Below are positions 7,669 through 16,305 of a DNA stretch of 64,000 bases, in pieces; position 1 is the first letter of the stretch, and each line of letters starts with the position of its first letter. The DNA comes from Anaerolineae bacterium (GTDB lineage: Bacteria; Chloroflexota; Anaerolineae; Aggregatilineales; Phototrophicaceae): positions 1 to 64,000 of the forward strand of contig JAFLCG010000011.1 in the NCBI GenBank assembly GCA_017303635.1. Direction: 5' to 3'. Below the pieces are notes generated by a model. That model was given only the letters and a program-made list of their open reading frames with translations, ran no database searches and had not been told where the DNA came from. Both the position numbers and the translations under genes were made by a program.

Positions 7669-8407
7669 CCAGCGGTTCCGTCCCGGCGCTGCGCGTCAGG
7701 CTGTAGCCCCCGTCCAGTGTGTGCGTTTCGCCAGTGATGCTGCTGGCCAGTTCTGAGGCGAGGAACACGCACAATGCCCCAACCTCAGCCGGGTCAATCA
7801 GGCGTCCGGTTGGGGTGCCATCGAGGATGTGTGAGCGCACTTCCGTCGGGAGCGCCGGGGTGTCCACCCAGCCCAACTCGATGACATTAACTGTGATGTC
7901 ATGCGGAGCCAGATCAACCGCAGCCATCTTCGCCAGCGCTCGCAGCGCCCCGAGAGTCGTACCTGGTGCGCTCAGGTGGGTGAGGGGCAACCGCGCTGCA
8001 ATCGACGAGAGGAAGATGATCCGTCCACCGCGCCCTGCCTTGATCCACTGTCGCGCCAGCGCCTGCGACAGCCACAATGCCTGCTCGAAGTTGCCGCTGA
8101 TGGCGGTATCCCATTCGGCATCCGTGACTTCCATGAAGGGCTTATAGAGGTGGCTGTGCGGCGCGATGATGCAGATGTCGATCTCCCCGGCTGCCTCGAT
8201 CTGCAAGGCCAGCGAGTCCGGGTTATCAGGTGTGAGCGCGATCACACGTGCCCCGATCTGCCCGGCAGCGACGATAGCCGCTTGTTCATCAGACGGCAGA
8301 TGCCCTAGCAGGATGTCGGCTCCCGCCTCATGCAGAGCTTTGCCTACGCCGATGAGTAATGCATCCATTGGGCCAGTGAGGAGGGCGGTTTTGTTCGCTA
8401 GATTCAT
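7658..8407 (-). CDS. Divergent short-chain dehydrogenase-like protein lacking the catalytic Tyr/Lys
   Basis: The 249-residue product has the length and overall order of an SDR, with a C-terminal ITGETHTLDGGY block, but the key positions are changed. The glycine motif reads TGPMDALLIGVG instead of TGxxxGIG, the NNAG position reads APHS, and the segment that should carry YxxxK reads SAPGTTLGALRAL. The SS before it is kept. It is therefore probably not an active oxidoreductase by itself. Its start overlaps the stop of the intact SDR upstream by 4 bases (ATGA), which suggests coupled translation and possibly a mixed oligomer. The last gene of the alcohol dehydrogenase/SDR operon. Confidence 0.8.
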   Translation of the reverse strand: MNLANKTALLTGPMDALLIGVGKALHEAGADILLGHLPSDEQAAIVAAGQIGARVIALTPDNPDSLALQIEAAGEIDICIIAPHSHLYKPFMEVTDAEWDTAISGNFEQALWLSQALARQWIKAGRGGRIIFLSSIAARLPLTHLSAPGTTLGALRALAKMAAVDLAPHDITVNVIELGWVDTPALPTEVRSHILDGTPTGRLIDPAEVGALCVFLASELASSITGETHTLDGGYSLTRSAGTEPLVRG

Positions 8408-9186
8408 ATCGAATATTTCCCAATCCCCAGCCCACCATCCACCCGTAGATAAGTGCCGGTGACATAGGCGCCATCCGGCCCGGCGTAGTAGGCGACTGCC
8501 CGGCCCATCTCTTCTGGCAGGCCGTCACGCTTGAGCGGAACAGCCTGCCGATTGCCCTCAATTCCCTCGGCGGTTTGCTGATCGGGAGCCTTGTCGTTCA
8601 GGGCGGATCGCACCCAACCGGGGCCGATGTGATTGACGGTGATGTTGTGTGGGGCCAGTTCCAGCGCCAGCGTGCCCACAAACGGGAACATAGCGTGTTT
8701 GGTCGCCCCGTAGACCGGGGTGACGGGAAAGTGCATACTGGCCTGTACTGATGAGGTGATGATGATGCGCCCGCCTTCGCCCTGCGCGATCATCTGGCGG
8801 GCGGCAGCACGGCAGCAGGTGATGGTTCCCTTGAGGTTGACATCCAGCACCAGCCGGGCATTTTGCGGGGTGATATCCAGGAAGTGTTCCCAGCGGATGA
8901 CTCCGGCGTTGGCTGCCAGAACATCCAGCCGACCGAAGGCCGCTACACCCTGCGCGACCATTGCCTCGACGGCGTTCACATCGGCGATGTTGCCTTGTAT
9001 GCCGAGGCCTCGCACACCCTTCGCCTGGAGATCCGCAACGCGTGTGTCCAGCCCTGCCGGGTTGATGTCATTGACGATCACGTCTGCGCCTTCGTCCGCC
9101 AGCGCTACTGCAATGCCCCAGCCGATGCTGCGCGGATCGCCTGCGCCCGTCACCAGCGCCACTTTGCCCGTTAAGCGTCCTGCCAT
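8404..9186 (-). CDS. Short-chain dehydrogenase/reductase (intact active site)
   Basis: This NAD(P)-dependent SDR of 260 residues has the Rossmann motif TGAGDPRSIGWG near residue 13, NAG near residue 92, the catalytic Ser (TSSVQAS) and Tyr-Lys (VYGATKHA), and the C-terminal GxYLRVDGG. The acidic residue after strand 2 (VNDIN) favours NAD. It resembles glucose/gluconate-type sugar dehydrogenases, but the substrate cannot be fixed from sequence. It lies between the zinc alcohol dehydrogenase (76 bp upstream) and the degenerate SDR (overlapping downstream), in an operon that carries a GntR-1 operator at its promoter. Confidence 0.92.
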   Translation of the reverse strand: MAGRLTGKVALVTGAGDPRSIGWGIAVALADEGADVIVNDINPAGLDTRVADLQAKGVRGLGIQGNIADVNAVEAMVAQGVAAFGRLDVLAANAGVIRWEHFLDITPQNARLVLDVNLKGTITCCRAAARQMIAQGEGGRIIITSSVQASMHFPVTPVYGATKHAMFPFVGTLALELAPHNITVNHIGPGWVRSALNDKAPDQQTAEGIEGNRQAVPLKRDGLPEEMGRAVAYYAGPDGAYVTGTYLRVDGGLGIGKYSI

Positions 9187-9262
9187 CTACTCTGCACCTT
9201 TACCGTGAATTGTTTTCTCTGTATCTCTGCTTCTCTGCAGTAATTTATGATCTGGTGTGTGG

Positions 9263-10300
9263 CTAATCCTGTACCGGCTGGATGATCGCTTTCACCCCGC
9301 TGCGCTCGTCAAAGGTAGCGAAGGCGGCTTCCCACTCTGTCACCGGGAAGTGATGGGTGATGAGCGGTTTGGTCTGCACCGCGCCGCTGCCGATCAAGCG
9401 GACGGCCTTCGCCCAGGCTGAAGGGATGCTGGCGTTGCTGCCCGTGACGATGATTTCCTTGAAGCACAGCTGATCGAGATCCCAGGCGACCGGCTTGCCG
9501 AACAAGCCCACCTGCACGTAACGCCCACGCCGCCGGACAAGAGTCAGTACCTGGGCGGCGGCTGGCCCCGCGCCAGAGCATTCATAGACGACATCCGCAC
9601 CGAGTCCCTCTTCAGTCAGGTCGCGGACGAGTTCGGCTGGGTCCTGCTGCTGGACGTTGACCACATAATCTGCACCGAGCTGCTTCCCCAGTGCCAAGCG
9701 ATGATCGTCCTTATCAGTGCCGAGCAGGACGACCGTGGCTCCGGCTGCCTTGACGACTTGCAGCGTGAGCAGGCCGATGGCCCCTGGTCCGGCGATCACC
9801 GCTACATCTCCCGGTGCAACGGTTGGCGTGGTGGTCACCGCATGGACGACACAGGCCAGCGGTTCGGTGAGCGCGCCGGTTTCGAAATCGACATGGTCGG
9901 GCAGGCGATGCAGATTCTTTGCTGGCACGACTACGTAATTGGTGAATCCGCCGTTCACGCCGGAGCCGATCGAGCGCCGGTGCAGGCACAGGTTGTTATG
10001 CCCGGCACGGCAGTAACGGCATTGACCACAAGTGTAGAAGTAAGTTTCAGTGGTTACGCGGTCGCCTGCCTGCCAGCCCTCGACTCCCTGGCCGATACTG
10101 GCGACTTCACCTGCTACTTCATGCCCCAGCACGACCGGCGGCCAGGAGCGGAACTCATCTTTCAGAATGTGGAGATCTGTACCGCAGAGTCCGGCGGCGC
10201 CGACCCGGATTTTGACCTGACCGGGACCCGCCTGTGGCTCGTCAATTTCCCGCACTTCAACGTTGCCCACACCGGGCGCGACTTTCATGATGGCTTTCAT
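9263..10300 (-). CDS. Zinc-dependent alcohol/polyol dehydrogenase (MDR family)
   Basis: This medium-chain dehydrogenase of the sorbitol/threonine dehydrogenase type oxidises a secondary alcohol of a polyol or sugar with NAD(P). Catalytic zinc ligands are visible at CGTDLH and GHEVAGEV, and the structural zinc lobe is present as CGQCRYCRAGHNNLC. The Rossmann motif reads AGPGAIGLL. The start is set at 10300 (MKAIMKVAPG), where family similarity begins; 56 further in-frame codons upstream run through the operator region and look like leader. First gene of a three-gene operon with the two SDRs. Its promoter region (10322-10344) carries a GntR-1-type operator. Confidence 0.92.
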   Translation of the reverse strand: MKAIMKVAPGVGNVEVREIDEPQAGPGQVKIRVGAAGLCGTDLHILKDEFRSWPPVVLGHEVAGEVASIGQGVEGWQAGDRVTTETYFYTCGQCRYCRAGHNNLCLHRRSIGSGVNGGFTNYVVVPAKNLHRLPDHVDFETGALTEPLACVVHAVTTTPTVAPGDVAVIAGPGAIGLLTLQVVKAAGATVVLLGTDKDDHRLALGKQLGADYVVNVQQQDPAELVRDLTEEGLGADVVYECSGAGPAAAQVLTLVRRRGRYVQVGLFGKPVAWDLDQLCFKEIIVTGSNASIPSAWAKAVRLIGSGAVQTKPLITHHFPVTEWEAAFATFDERSGVKAIIQPVQD

Positions 10301-10321
10301 AACCCAGATGCCTTGCGCGAA

Positions 10322-10344
10322 ATGTCCGTACATTTTAAAGTATA
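10322..10344 (-). promoter_or_regulatory. Operator and -10 of the alcohol dehydrogenase operon
   Basis: ATGTCCGTACAT (10322-10333) has ATGT/ACAT arms. It sits about 5 bp downstream of a minus-strand -10-like TATACT (10339-10344) and about 22 bp before the start codon. The core TGTCCGTACA matches the sites at 22420-22431 and 23346-23355 in sequence and in position relative to the -10. The likely ligand is the UTRA-type GntR regulator at 22530-23303. The -35 is weak. The divergent dehydrogenase at 10528 could be co-regulated. Confidence 0.6.
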
Positions 10345-10527
10345 GGCGGTTGCCCGCCTGGCTGCCAGTGGTGCGGGTTAGTGGATAATGCTTAGTGATA
10401 AAGTGGCGCGTGGATAGGCAGTGGGTAGCCCGGAGCGGTAGTTTGATGACCGAAGGTGTAAACGGCAACCATCGCTTTTGCTTGAAACCAGTAGCCTGAA
10501 ACTAGAAACATTCATGGGGGTAATCTT

Positions 10528-11673
10528 ATGACCAATGCTGTTGTTGTTGGAACCGGCTTTATTGGCCCGGTGCATGTGGAAGCGCTGCGACGGATCGGTG
10601 TGCATGTGCGGGGTGTGCTTGGCTCCAGCCCGGAGAAGAGCCAGCAAGCCGCCCAGTCAATGAATCTGGAAGTGGCTTACCCGAACTATCAGGCCATCAT
10701 CGACGATCCTGAAGTTCATGCCATTCATATCACTACACCCAATGATACCCACCTGAGCATGAGCAAGCAGGCACTCCTGGCGGGTAAGCACGTCATTTGC
10801 GAGAAGCCATTGGCGATGAATGCCGCTGAGACCGCTGAACTGGTCGAACTGGCGAAGGCACATCCCAATCTGGTGGGAGCAGTCAATTACAACAAACGCT
10901 TCTACCCGCTGGTGCAGCACGCCCGCGATATGGTGCGGAGCGGGGAGATCGGGGAAGTCCGCCTGACCCGGGGCGGCTACCTGCAGGACTGGCTACTCTA
11001 TGATACCGACTGGAACTGGCGGTTGGTGCCGGAGCAGGGTGGTTCGACCCGCGCCATCGGGGACATTGGCACCCACTGGATGGACCTGGTCGGATTTATC
11101 ACTGGCTTGCAGATCACTGAACTGCTGGCCGACCTGCACACCTTCATTCCGGTGCGGCGTAAACCCAAACAGGCGCTGGCAACCTTTGCCGGGAAAGAAG
11201 CAGCCGCGGCTGCCGAGTATGATGAAATTCATATCAATACTGAAGACGTGGGTGCGGTGCTTTTCCACTATAGCAATGGCGCTCGCGGCACGATGAATGT
11301 GTCGCAGGTGACGGCTGGACGCAAGAACTTCTGCAACTTTGAAATTGTTGGCTCGGAGGCGACCCTGGCCTGGGATGTCGAGAATCCCAATCACCTGTGG
11401 ATTGGCCGCCGTGATCGACCCAACGAAGTCCTCATCAAGGACCCCTCGCTGATGAGCGCCAATGCCCGTTATTACAATAGCTATCCCGGTGGGCATACCG
11501 AAGGCTTTGACGACAGCTTCAAACAGCTTTACCGCGCGGTCTATGACTATATTCATGCCGGGAACTACAGCGCTCCGAAGCCCTATCCGACCTTTGAGGA
11601 TGGGCATCAGGAGGTCATCCTGTGTGACCGCATTGTCGAAAGCCATCAGCAGCGGGGATGGGTGAGGGTCTAA
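10528..11673 (+). CDS. Gfo/Idh/MocA family dehydrogenase
   Basis: This 381-residue NAD(P)-dependent sugar or inositol dehydrogenase-like protein has the Rossmann segment VVVGTGFIGPVH at the N-terminus, the catalytic-lysine motif CEKPLAM near residue 92, and the DIGTHWMDL motif carrying the conserved Asp and His. Large C-terminal beta-sheet domain as usual. The start follows GGGGG about 8 bp upstream. It is divergent from the alcohol dehydrogenase operon and is followed 146 bp later by a sugar isomerase gene, so it probably acts on the same carbohydrate route. The substrate is not identifiable. Confidence 0.9.
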   Translation: MTNAVVVGTGFIGPVHVEALRRIGVHVRGVLGSSPEKSQQAAQSMNLEVAYPNYQAIIDDPEVHAIHITTPNDTHLSMSKQALLAGKHVICEKPLAMNAAETAELVELAKAHPNLVGAVNYNKRFYPLVQHARDMVRSGEIGEVRLTRGGYLQDWLLYDTDWNWRLVPEQGGSTRAIGDIGTHWMDLVGFITGLQITELLADLHTFIPVRRKPKQALATFAGKEAAAAAEYDEIHINTEDVGAVLFHYSNGARGTMNVSQVTAGRKNFCNFEIVGSEATLAWDVENPNHLWIGRRDRPNEVLIKDPSLMSANARYYNSYPGGHTEGFDDSFKQLYRAVYDYIHAGNYSAPKPYPTFEDGHQEVILCDRIVESHQQRGWVRV

Positions 11674-11819
11674 AGTCACAGTACACAGTTCTCAGTTCAC
11701 AGTGAAAACAAGTACAGCGTGAAGAAGTGAATGAGTGAAGTAGTGCAGCGTTGGGACGAAGCCTGCCTCGTCCGCTGTACTGTGAGATCAGCAACTTAAA
11801 GCTCCAAGAGGAGAAAACT

Positions 11820-12728
11820 ATGCAACTCGGATTTGTAAGTGCCATTCTGCCGGATCTCTCACTGGAAGAGGTGCTGGCATTCGCCAAAGCGCAGGGCCTT
11901 GGCTGTGTCGAAGTGATGTGCTGGCCGGTGGGCAAGGCGGAGCGCCGTTACGCCGGGGTGACGCATCTCGATGTGACGAATTTCACGGCGGCGGACGCAG
12001 CTAAGGTCAAAGACCTGGTTGCCAAGTACGGGGTCAGCATCTCCGGGCTGGGTTACTATCCCAACCCGCTGACCCCCGACCTGGCCGAACGGCAGGTGTA
12101 TGTCGAGCACATCAAGAAGGTGATCGCGGCGGCTGCCATGATCGGTGTGCCGGTGATGAACACCTTCATCGGGCGCGACCCTGCCCGGTCGATTGAAGAT
12201 CAGTGGGGGGAGTTTGAGAACGTCTGGGTGCCGATTATCCAGTTTGCGGAAAGCCAGAACATCAAGGTCGGCATCGAAAACTGCCCGATGTTGTTCAGTC
12301 TGGATGAGTGGCCGGGGGGCAAGAACCTCGCCATCTCGCCGGAGGTCTGGCGGCGCATGTTCGAGCGCATCCCCAGCGCCCACTTCGGCCTGAATTTCGA
12401 CCCGTCACATCTGATCTGGCAGCACATTGATTACGTGCGGGCGATCAAGGACTTTGGCAGTCGGTTTGTCCACGTTCACGCCAAGGACGAGAAGATCAAC
12501 AGCGACCTGATCTATGAACGGGGCATCATGGGCGTGAAGTGGCATACGCCCAAGCTGCCGGGGCTGGGCAGCGTCAACTGGGGTGCGTTCTTCTCGGCCC
12601 TGAGCGATACCGGCTATGACGGCCCGGTGTGCATTGAGGTTGAAGACCGCGCCTACGAAGGCTCGCTGGAAAACCGCCAGCGCTCGCTCACCCAGAGCAA
12701 ACGGTATCTGGAACCGTTTATGTACTAG
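11820..12728 (+). CDS. Sugar phosphate isomerase/epimerase (AP_endonuc_2 TIM barrel)
   Basis: The 302-residue metal-dependent TIM-barrel protein resembles the IolE/hydroxypyruvate isomerase/tagatose epimerase group. Recognisable metal-site residues are the Glu of VGIENCPM, the Asp and His of LNFDPSHLIW, His in VHVHAKDE and Glu in VCIEVEDRAY. An AGGAGA ribosome site lies 8 bp before the ATG at 11820, which is preferred over an in-frame ATG at 11751 that would add 23 unrelated residues. The leader (11674-11819) carries short CAGTACACAG/TTCACAGT repeats. Likely partner of the upstream Gfo/Idh/MocA dehydrogenase. Confidence 0.9.
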   Translation: MQLGFVSAILPDLSLEEVLAFAKAQGLGCVEVMCWPVGKAERRYAGVTHLDVTNFTAADAAKVKDLVAKYGVSISGLGYYPNPLTPDLAERQVYVEHIKKVIAAAAMIGVPVMNTFIGRDPARSIEDQWGEFENVWVPIIQFAESQNIKVGIENCPMLFSLDEWPGGKNLAISPEVWRRMFERIPSAHFGLNFDPSHLIWQHIDYVRAIKDFGSRFVHVHAKDEKINSDLIYERGIMGVKWHTPKLPGLGSVNWGAFFSALSDTGYDGPVCIEVEDRAYEGSLENRQRSLTQSKRYLEPFMY

Positions 12729-12756
12729 AGCAGGGATTGAGTTTTATGCCCGCGCA

Positions 12757-12848
12757 GCCCTCATCCCCCGGCCCCTTCTCCCCAAGGGAGAAGGGGAGTC
12801 TGCCTCAGAACCCTCTTTCACTTACAGAGAGGGATTTAAGGTGAGGGC
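12757..12848. repeat. Palindromic MITE-like repeat, intergenic copy
   Basis: The outer arms GCCCTCA (from 12757) and TGAGGGC (to 12848) frame two hairpins. The stronger one has an 11-bp stem, CCCCTTCTCCC (12772-12782) with GGGAGAAGGGG (12786-12796). This is the fullest copy of the family found also at 1055, 22463, 24629, 30909 and 47917. It contains no gene and ends exactly at the stop codon of the UlaG-like gene. Confidence 0.8.
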
Positions 12849-13681
12849 TACGCGAACATAAACCGCTCCCCACAGTGCAGTATCCGATAAGGTTGACCCG
12901 CTGCTTCGGCCTTACGGGCGAAGTCGTTCACGTCAGCGGTGTTGAAGGTGAACATATCGTAGTGGTGGGGGATGACCAGCGGGCGACCGATTTGCCCGGC
13001 GAGTGCAATCGCCTCATCCGCGTTCATGTTCGGCGGGGTGCCGGGGACGTGCGCGCCGTTGATCGGCAGGAAGCACAAGTGCGGCTGGAAGGCGCGCAGC
13101 CGTTCGGCTAATCCATCGTAGACGATGGTATCACCACTGTGATACAGGCGCAGACCGCCGAAGTCGAAGCCAAAGCCGACGAACGGGTAACCGCCCGCCT
13201 CGGAATAATCCAGACCGGGGTGGGCTGACGGGAAGATGTGAACACGGACTCCGTCCAGGTCTAGCGTTTCCTCGCCCCGCACCGGGATCAGGCGCTCTGG
13301 GCTGAGGCCGAGGCCCACGGCGTGATCGACCAGGGAGGCGGGCAGCACCAATCGCGCTTCGGGGGAAGCCCGGAACAGGTCGGGCAGGGTGCCGGGGTCG
13401 AGATGATCGGAGTGCTTGTGACTGGCAAAGACGGTGCGGGCGTTGCCAATCTCGGTCCCACGCACCGGCGAGTCGGTCATTCGGATGTGCGGCTTTTCCG
13501 TATTGGCGTATTTGGTGGTCAGATGTTCGGAGAGATACAAGTCCACATAAATGAGCGCTGAGGCGCTCTTGATGGCATAGCCGCTTTGCCCCAGCCACCA
13601 GATCGCTACCTGACCGGGTGAGGGCTGAGTCGAGTCGATTTCGCGCAGCAGGTCTGCGCCGCGGAGTACAGGCTGAATCAT
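12848..13681 (-). CDS. Beta-lactamase-fold hydrolase, UlaG-like
   Basis: This 277-residue metal-dependent hydrolase resembles L-ascorbate-6-phosphate lactonase UlaG and related MBL-fold proteins. The zinc motif HxHxDH is visible as SHKHSDHLD, with further ligands in HSGDT and PHHYDMF. The start at 13681 (MIQPVLRGADLL) is preferred; an in-frame ATG at 13735 would run into the opposing gene. Only 21 bp separate it from the divergent MetE-like gene, so each promoter must lie inside the other gene or be very compact. A lactonase role in sugar catabolism fits the neighbourhood but is inferred. Confidence 0.85.
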   Translation of the reverse strand: MIQPVLRGADLLREIDSTQPSPGQVAIWWLGQSGYAIKSASALIYVDLYLSEHLTTKYANTEKPHIRMTDSPVRGTEIGNARTVFASHKHSDHLDPGTLPDLFRASPEARLVLPASLVDHAVGLGLSPERLIPVRGEETLDLDGVRVHIFPSAHPGLDYSEAGGYPFVGFGFDFGGLRLYHSGDTIVYDGLAERLRAFQPHLCFLPINGAHVPGTPPNMNADEAIALAGQIGRPLVIPHHYDMFTFNTADVNDFARKAEAAGQPYRILHCGERFMFA

Positions 13682-13702
13682 AGTCACCAACCGGAGTAAA
13701 TC

Positions 13703-14731
13703 ATGACGGATAACCTTCCCCTCATCCCCGCCCATACCATCGGTTCACACGCGTGGCCGGCCTGGCTGTATTCGGCACTGGATGCCATGCAGCGGGGCGA
13801 ATATGGCCCCAAGGACTGGCAGGAAACGCAGGAGGACGCGGTGGACCTGGCGCTGCGCGATCAGGAAGACGCGGGCATCGACATTGTAACCGATGGCGAG
13901 ATGCGCCGCATTGGGTTCTTCACCGCGGGCTTCTACGGGCATCTGACGGGGCTGCGCGAACTGGCCCCGCAGCGCAAGATGGGCGTGATCGGGCATGACC
14001 AGCGCGAGAGCTACGAGGCGATTGACCGGGTGGGCGCTCCCGGTGGGCTGGGCCTGGTGGAGGAATACCACTACGTCCGCGCCCGCACCGCACGCCCGAT
14101 CAAGATGCCGATTGCCGGGCCGTACACGCTGGCGGGGCGCATCAAGCCGGGGTCGATCTACCGCGACCGCATGGATGTTTCGTACGCGATGGCGGACATC
14201 ATCAATGCGGAGATGAAGGCGCTGGTGGCTGCCGGAGCCGATTTCATCCAGGTGGATGAGCCGAGTTACGCGGTTCATGCTTCGTCACCGGCGGAGTTCG
14301 TCAAGCTGTTCAACCACACGGTGGCCGGGGTGAACGCGAAGATCAGTGTGCACCTGTGCTTTGGCAACTTCGTCGGGCGTTCGGTCGCCAAGCGGACGTA
14401 CCGCCCGTTGTTCCCACACATCCTCGATATGCACGTCAGCCAATATGCGCTGGAGTTCGCCAACCGCGAACTCTTTGAACTCGACCTGTGGAAGGAATTC
14501 GGTAGCGAGAAGGAACTGGCTGCCGGGCTGGTCGATGTCAAGAACTACTACTGCGAGACCGCCGAGGATGTGGCCGAACGCCTGCGCTTTGCGCTCAAGT
14601 TCGTCCCGGCGGAGAAGCTGAGCATCACCCCGGACTGCGGCCTGAGCCAGACGGCCCGCTGGGCGGCCCGCGCCAAGCTCAAGGCGATGGTCGAGGGTGC
14701 GAAGATCGTGCGGAAGGAGTTGACGGGGTAG
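13703..14731 (+). CDS. MetE C-terminal-domain-like (cobalamin-independent methionine synthase family) protein
   Basis: The 342-residue protein corresponds to the catalytic barrel of MetE without its N-terminal half. Zinc ligands expected in the family can be seen: His-x-Cys in VHLCFGN, a Glu and the late Cys in TPDCGL. IQVDEPSY matches the substrate-binding Asp-Glu motif. Such stand-alone core proteins may transfer methyl groups from other donors to thiols; several are of unknown function. A ribosome site (CGGAG) lies 7 bp upstream. The strong terminator at 14768 ends the unit. It does not look like the housekeeping methionine synthase. Confidence 0.82.
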   Translation: MTDNLPLIPAHTIGSHAWPAWLYSALDAMQRGEYGPKDWQETQEDAVDLALRDQEDAGIDIVTDGEMRRIGFFTAGFYGHLTGLRELAPQRKMGVIGHDQRESYEAIDRVGAPGGLGLVEEYHYVRARTARPIKMPIAGPYTLAGRIKPGSIYRDRMDVSYAMADIINAEMKALVAAGADFIQVDEPSYAVHASSPAEFVKLFNHTVAGVNAKISVHLCFGNFVGRSVAKRTYRPLFPHILDMHVSQYALEFANRELFELDLWKEFGSEKELAAGLVDVKNYYCETAEDVAERLRFALKFVPAEKLSITPDCGLSQTARWAARAKLKAMVEGAKIVRKELTG

Positions 14732-14767
14732 GGTGGGTTTCAGGTTTCAAGTTTCAGGACGCGGAGC

Positions 14768-14794
14768 GGGCAGGCCGGTGGGTCTGCCCTTTTT
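14768..14794 (+). terminator. Rho-independent terminator after the MetE-like gene
   Basis: A stem GGGCAGGCC (14768-14776) pairs with GGTCTGCCC (14781-14789, one G-T pair) and is followed directly by five Ts. It lies 36 bp after the stop codon at 14731. Confidence 0.88.
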
Positions 14795-15357
14795 GTTGGG
14801 CAGATTGGACATTTTGGACACAGTTGACTCCAGGTTGGCTGTCCAGTCAATGAGGGCTTGGCGGTGTTGGTTGCGTTGATGACGTTGCCAACAGGGACAA
14901 GGTTTGGCGACAGTGCGTGTGGTTTCCGCCGTTATGAGATGGAAAGCTTAGCGATCTTGGCGTGTTCAGTTGCGGCGGGATGCCTCACCCCCCAGCCCTT
15001 GTATGGGTAGTGTTTTGCAGGGGGTTCCGCCAGACGTTCATCCCAAGGGGAGGCTTCGCACAAACGTCCGGCTCCGGTGAAGACAAGCGCGCTAAAGGGG
15101 CTGCCGGAGGGAGGCCAAGAGGTAACGGGTCTCCATAATCAGGTGGGCGGACGCGAAGAATCGCCTCCCTACACGGTTACTGTAGCATATGTTGAGGTGA
15201 AAATCGGAACATATGTTCCGATTGTGGACTAGCCTGTGGCTTCTCTGTGAACCCTGTATTATAAAGTGTTAATCTTGATCGGATTGCTTTCGCTAAATTC
15301 GAGACTACGCTATAATCCACTGTCGTACAGGCATACTACGCCTAGCAGGGAAACCTT
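14795..15357. other. Long intergenic region with repeats and a perfect palindrome
   Basis: No gene is supported. The region contains a GGACATTTTGGACACAG stretch, GC-rich repeat debris including inverted segments around AGACGTTC...AACGTCCGG (about 15031-15072) and GGGCGGACGCGAAGAATCGCC (about 15145), the palindrome at 15202-15223, and a -10-like TATAAT at 15311-15316 with only a weak -35. The -10 would start transcription about 20-25 bp before the start codon at 15358. Confidence 0.5.
15202..15223. promoter_or_regulatory. Perfect 22-bp palindrome with TCGGAACA core
   Basis: The central 18 bases read TCGGAACATATGTTCCGA and the symmetry extends two bases further each side (AA/TT). The same core occurs at 52736-52753 and imperfectly at 6081-6098. 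It contains GAAC-ATAT-GTTC. No T tract follows, so it is not a terminator. A dimeric regulator site is the simplest reading; it lies 135 bp before the secreted-protein genes. Confidence 0.6.
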
Positions 15358-16275
15358 ATGCCAGCCCGACCGCGCTGCTTTCATCGTTATCTGGTCGAAC
15401 TGACACTCATCGGTATCTGGGTTGCATTGCTGACGCTGCCAGTAGCTGCACAGTCCACCCTGACACCTGAACCGACGCTGACCCCAACCCCCATCCCTGA
15501 ACCGAATTTGCTGCTGATCGCCCAACCGGAAGCCTTGACGCTGGCTGTCACGGCTGAAATGGTGAATCTGACGGGATTTAGCTTTGGGGTTCTGATCAGT
15601 GGCGAGCTTGTCGTCATTGAACTAGCTGAGCGTGTAGATGCCTTGGTACTTCTACGGAACACAGCACCGGCAGGTGCCTGTTTTCAGTTCGTCCTCAGCG
15701 GGGAAAGCCCGGTGCTACCAAGTGCCTGTAGCAATACTGGCTACTTGTACCGGGTGCAGGTAGCACCATCCGATCAATTCTGGTATGACCGATTGACAAA
15801 TCGATCCCGGGACGTTGGCATAATCAGTTCAGGGGAGTTGACTGGAACGTTATGCAGTGGAGCATTTTTGGAAGTTGGTTGCGAAATAATGTGGGATGAG
15901 GCGACCATACCGACGCCGACCCCTACAGCTACGGTGGATGTGCAGGCGACCAACCGCGTTGCGCAAGCAACGCCCTTGCCAACTTTGACTCCTATGCCTG
16001 TCGTTCAACCGACGCAGGTTGTGACACAGACCTATCCTTGTGAGGCGACTGTTTGGGCACCAAATGTGACTTCTGTAAGGCAGTTGCGAGTACAAAGTGT
16101 AAACGATCTCAATCGCCAAGAGATTGCTGTGGGCCAAACTATTGTGTTGCTCAGTCCCCCTACAGGAAGATCAAATGACTTAGTTTATCAAATATCATTT
16201 GCATCGTCCCCAAACAACCCAATTGGATGGATTTCGAAGCAATACATCCGACCTGGCGCAAATTGTCCTCCGTAA
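15358..16275 (+). CDS. Secreted protein with Thr/Pro linkers and a C-terminal SH3-like segment
   Basis: The 305-residue product has an N-terminal signal peptide (core LIGIWVALLTLPVAAQ) followed by a TPEPTLTPTPIPEP linker. Then comes a domain with two probable disulfide Cys pairs, a second TPTPTAT linker, and a C-terminal region ending in NPIGWISKQYIRPGANC, like the last strand of bacterial SH3 domains. Such modules usually bind cell wall or other surface polymers. It is the first of three consecutive secreted-protein genes. No catalytic motif was seen and the function is unknown. Confidence 0.7.
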   Translation: MPARPRCFHRYLVELTLIGIWVALLTLPVAAQSTLTPEPTLTPTPIPEPNLLLIAQPEALTLAVTAEMVNLTGFSFGVLISGELVVIELAERVDALVLLRNTAPAGACFQFVLSGESPVLPSACSNTGYLYRVQVAPSDQFWYDRLTNRSRDVGIISSGELTGTLCSGAFLEVGCEIMWDEATIPTPTPTATVDVQATNRVAQATPLPTLTPMPVVQPTQVVTQTYPCEATVWAPNVTSVRQLRVQSVNDLNRQEIAVGQTIVLLSPPTGRSNDLVYQISFASSPNNPIGWISKQYIRPGANCPP

Positions 16276-16305
16276 ATGTCACTGGCAGAAATTGGGACAT
16301 ATCAT

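Noticed and set aside
13682..13702. Riboswitch before the MetE-like gene
   Set aside because: The gap between the divergent starts is 21 bp, too short for a cobalamin or SAM riboswitch.
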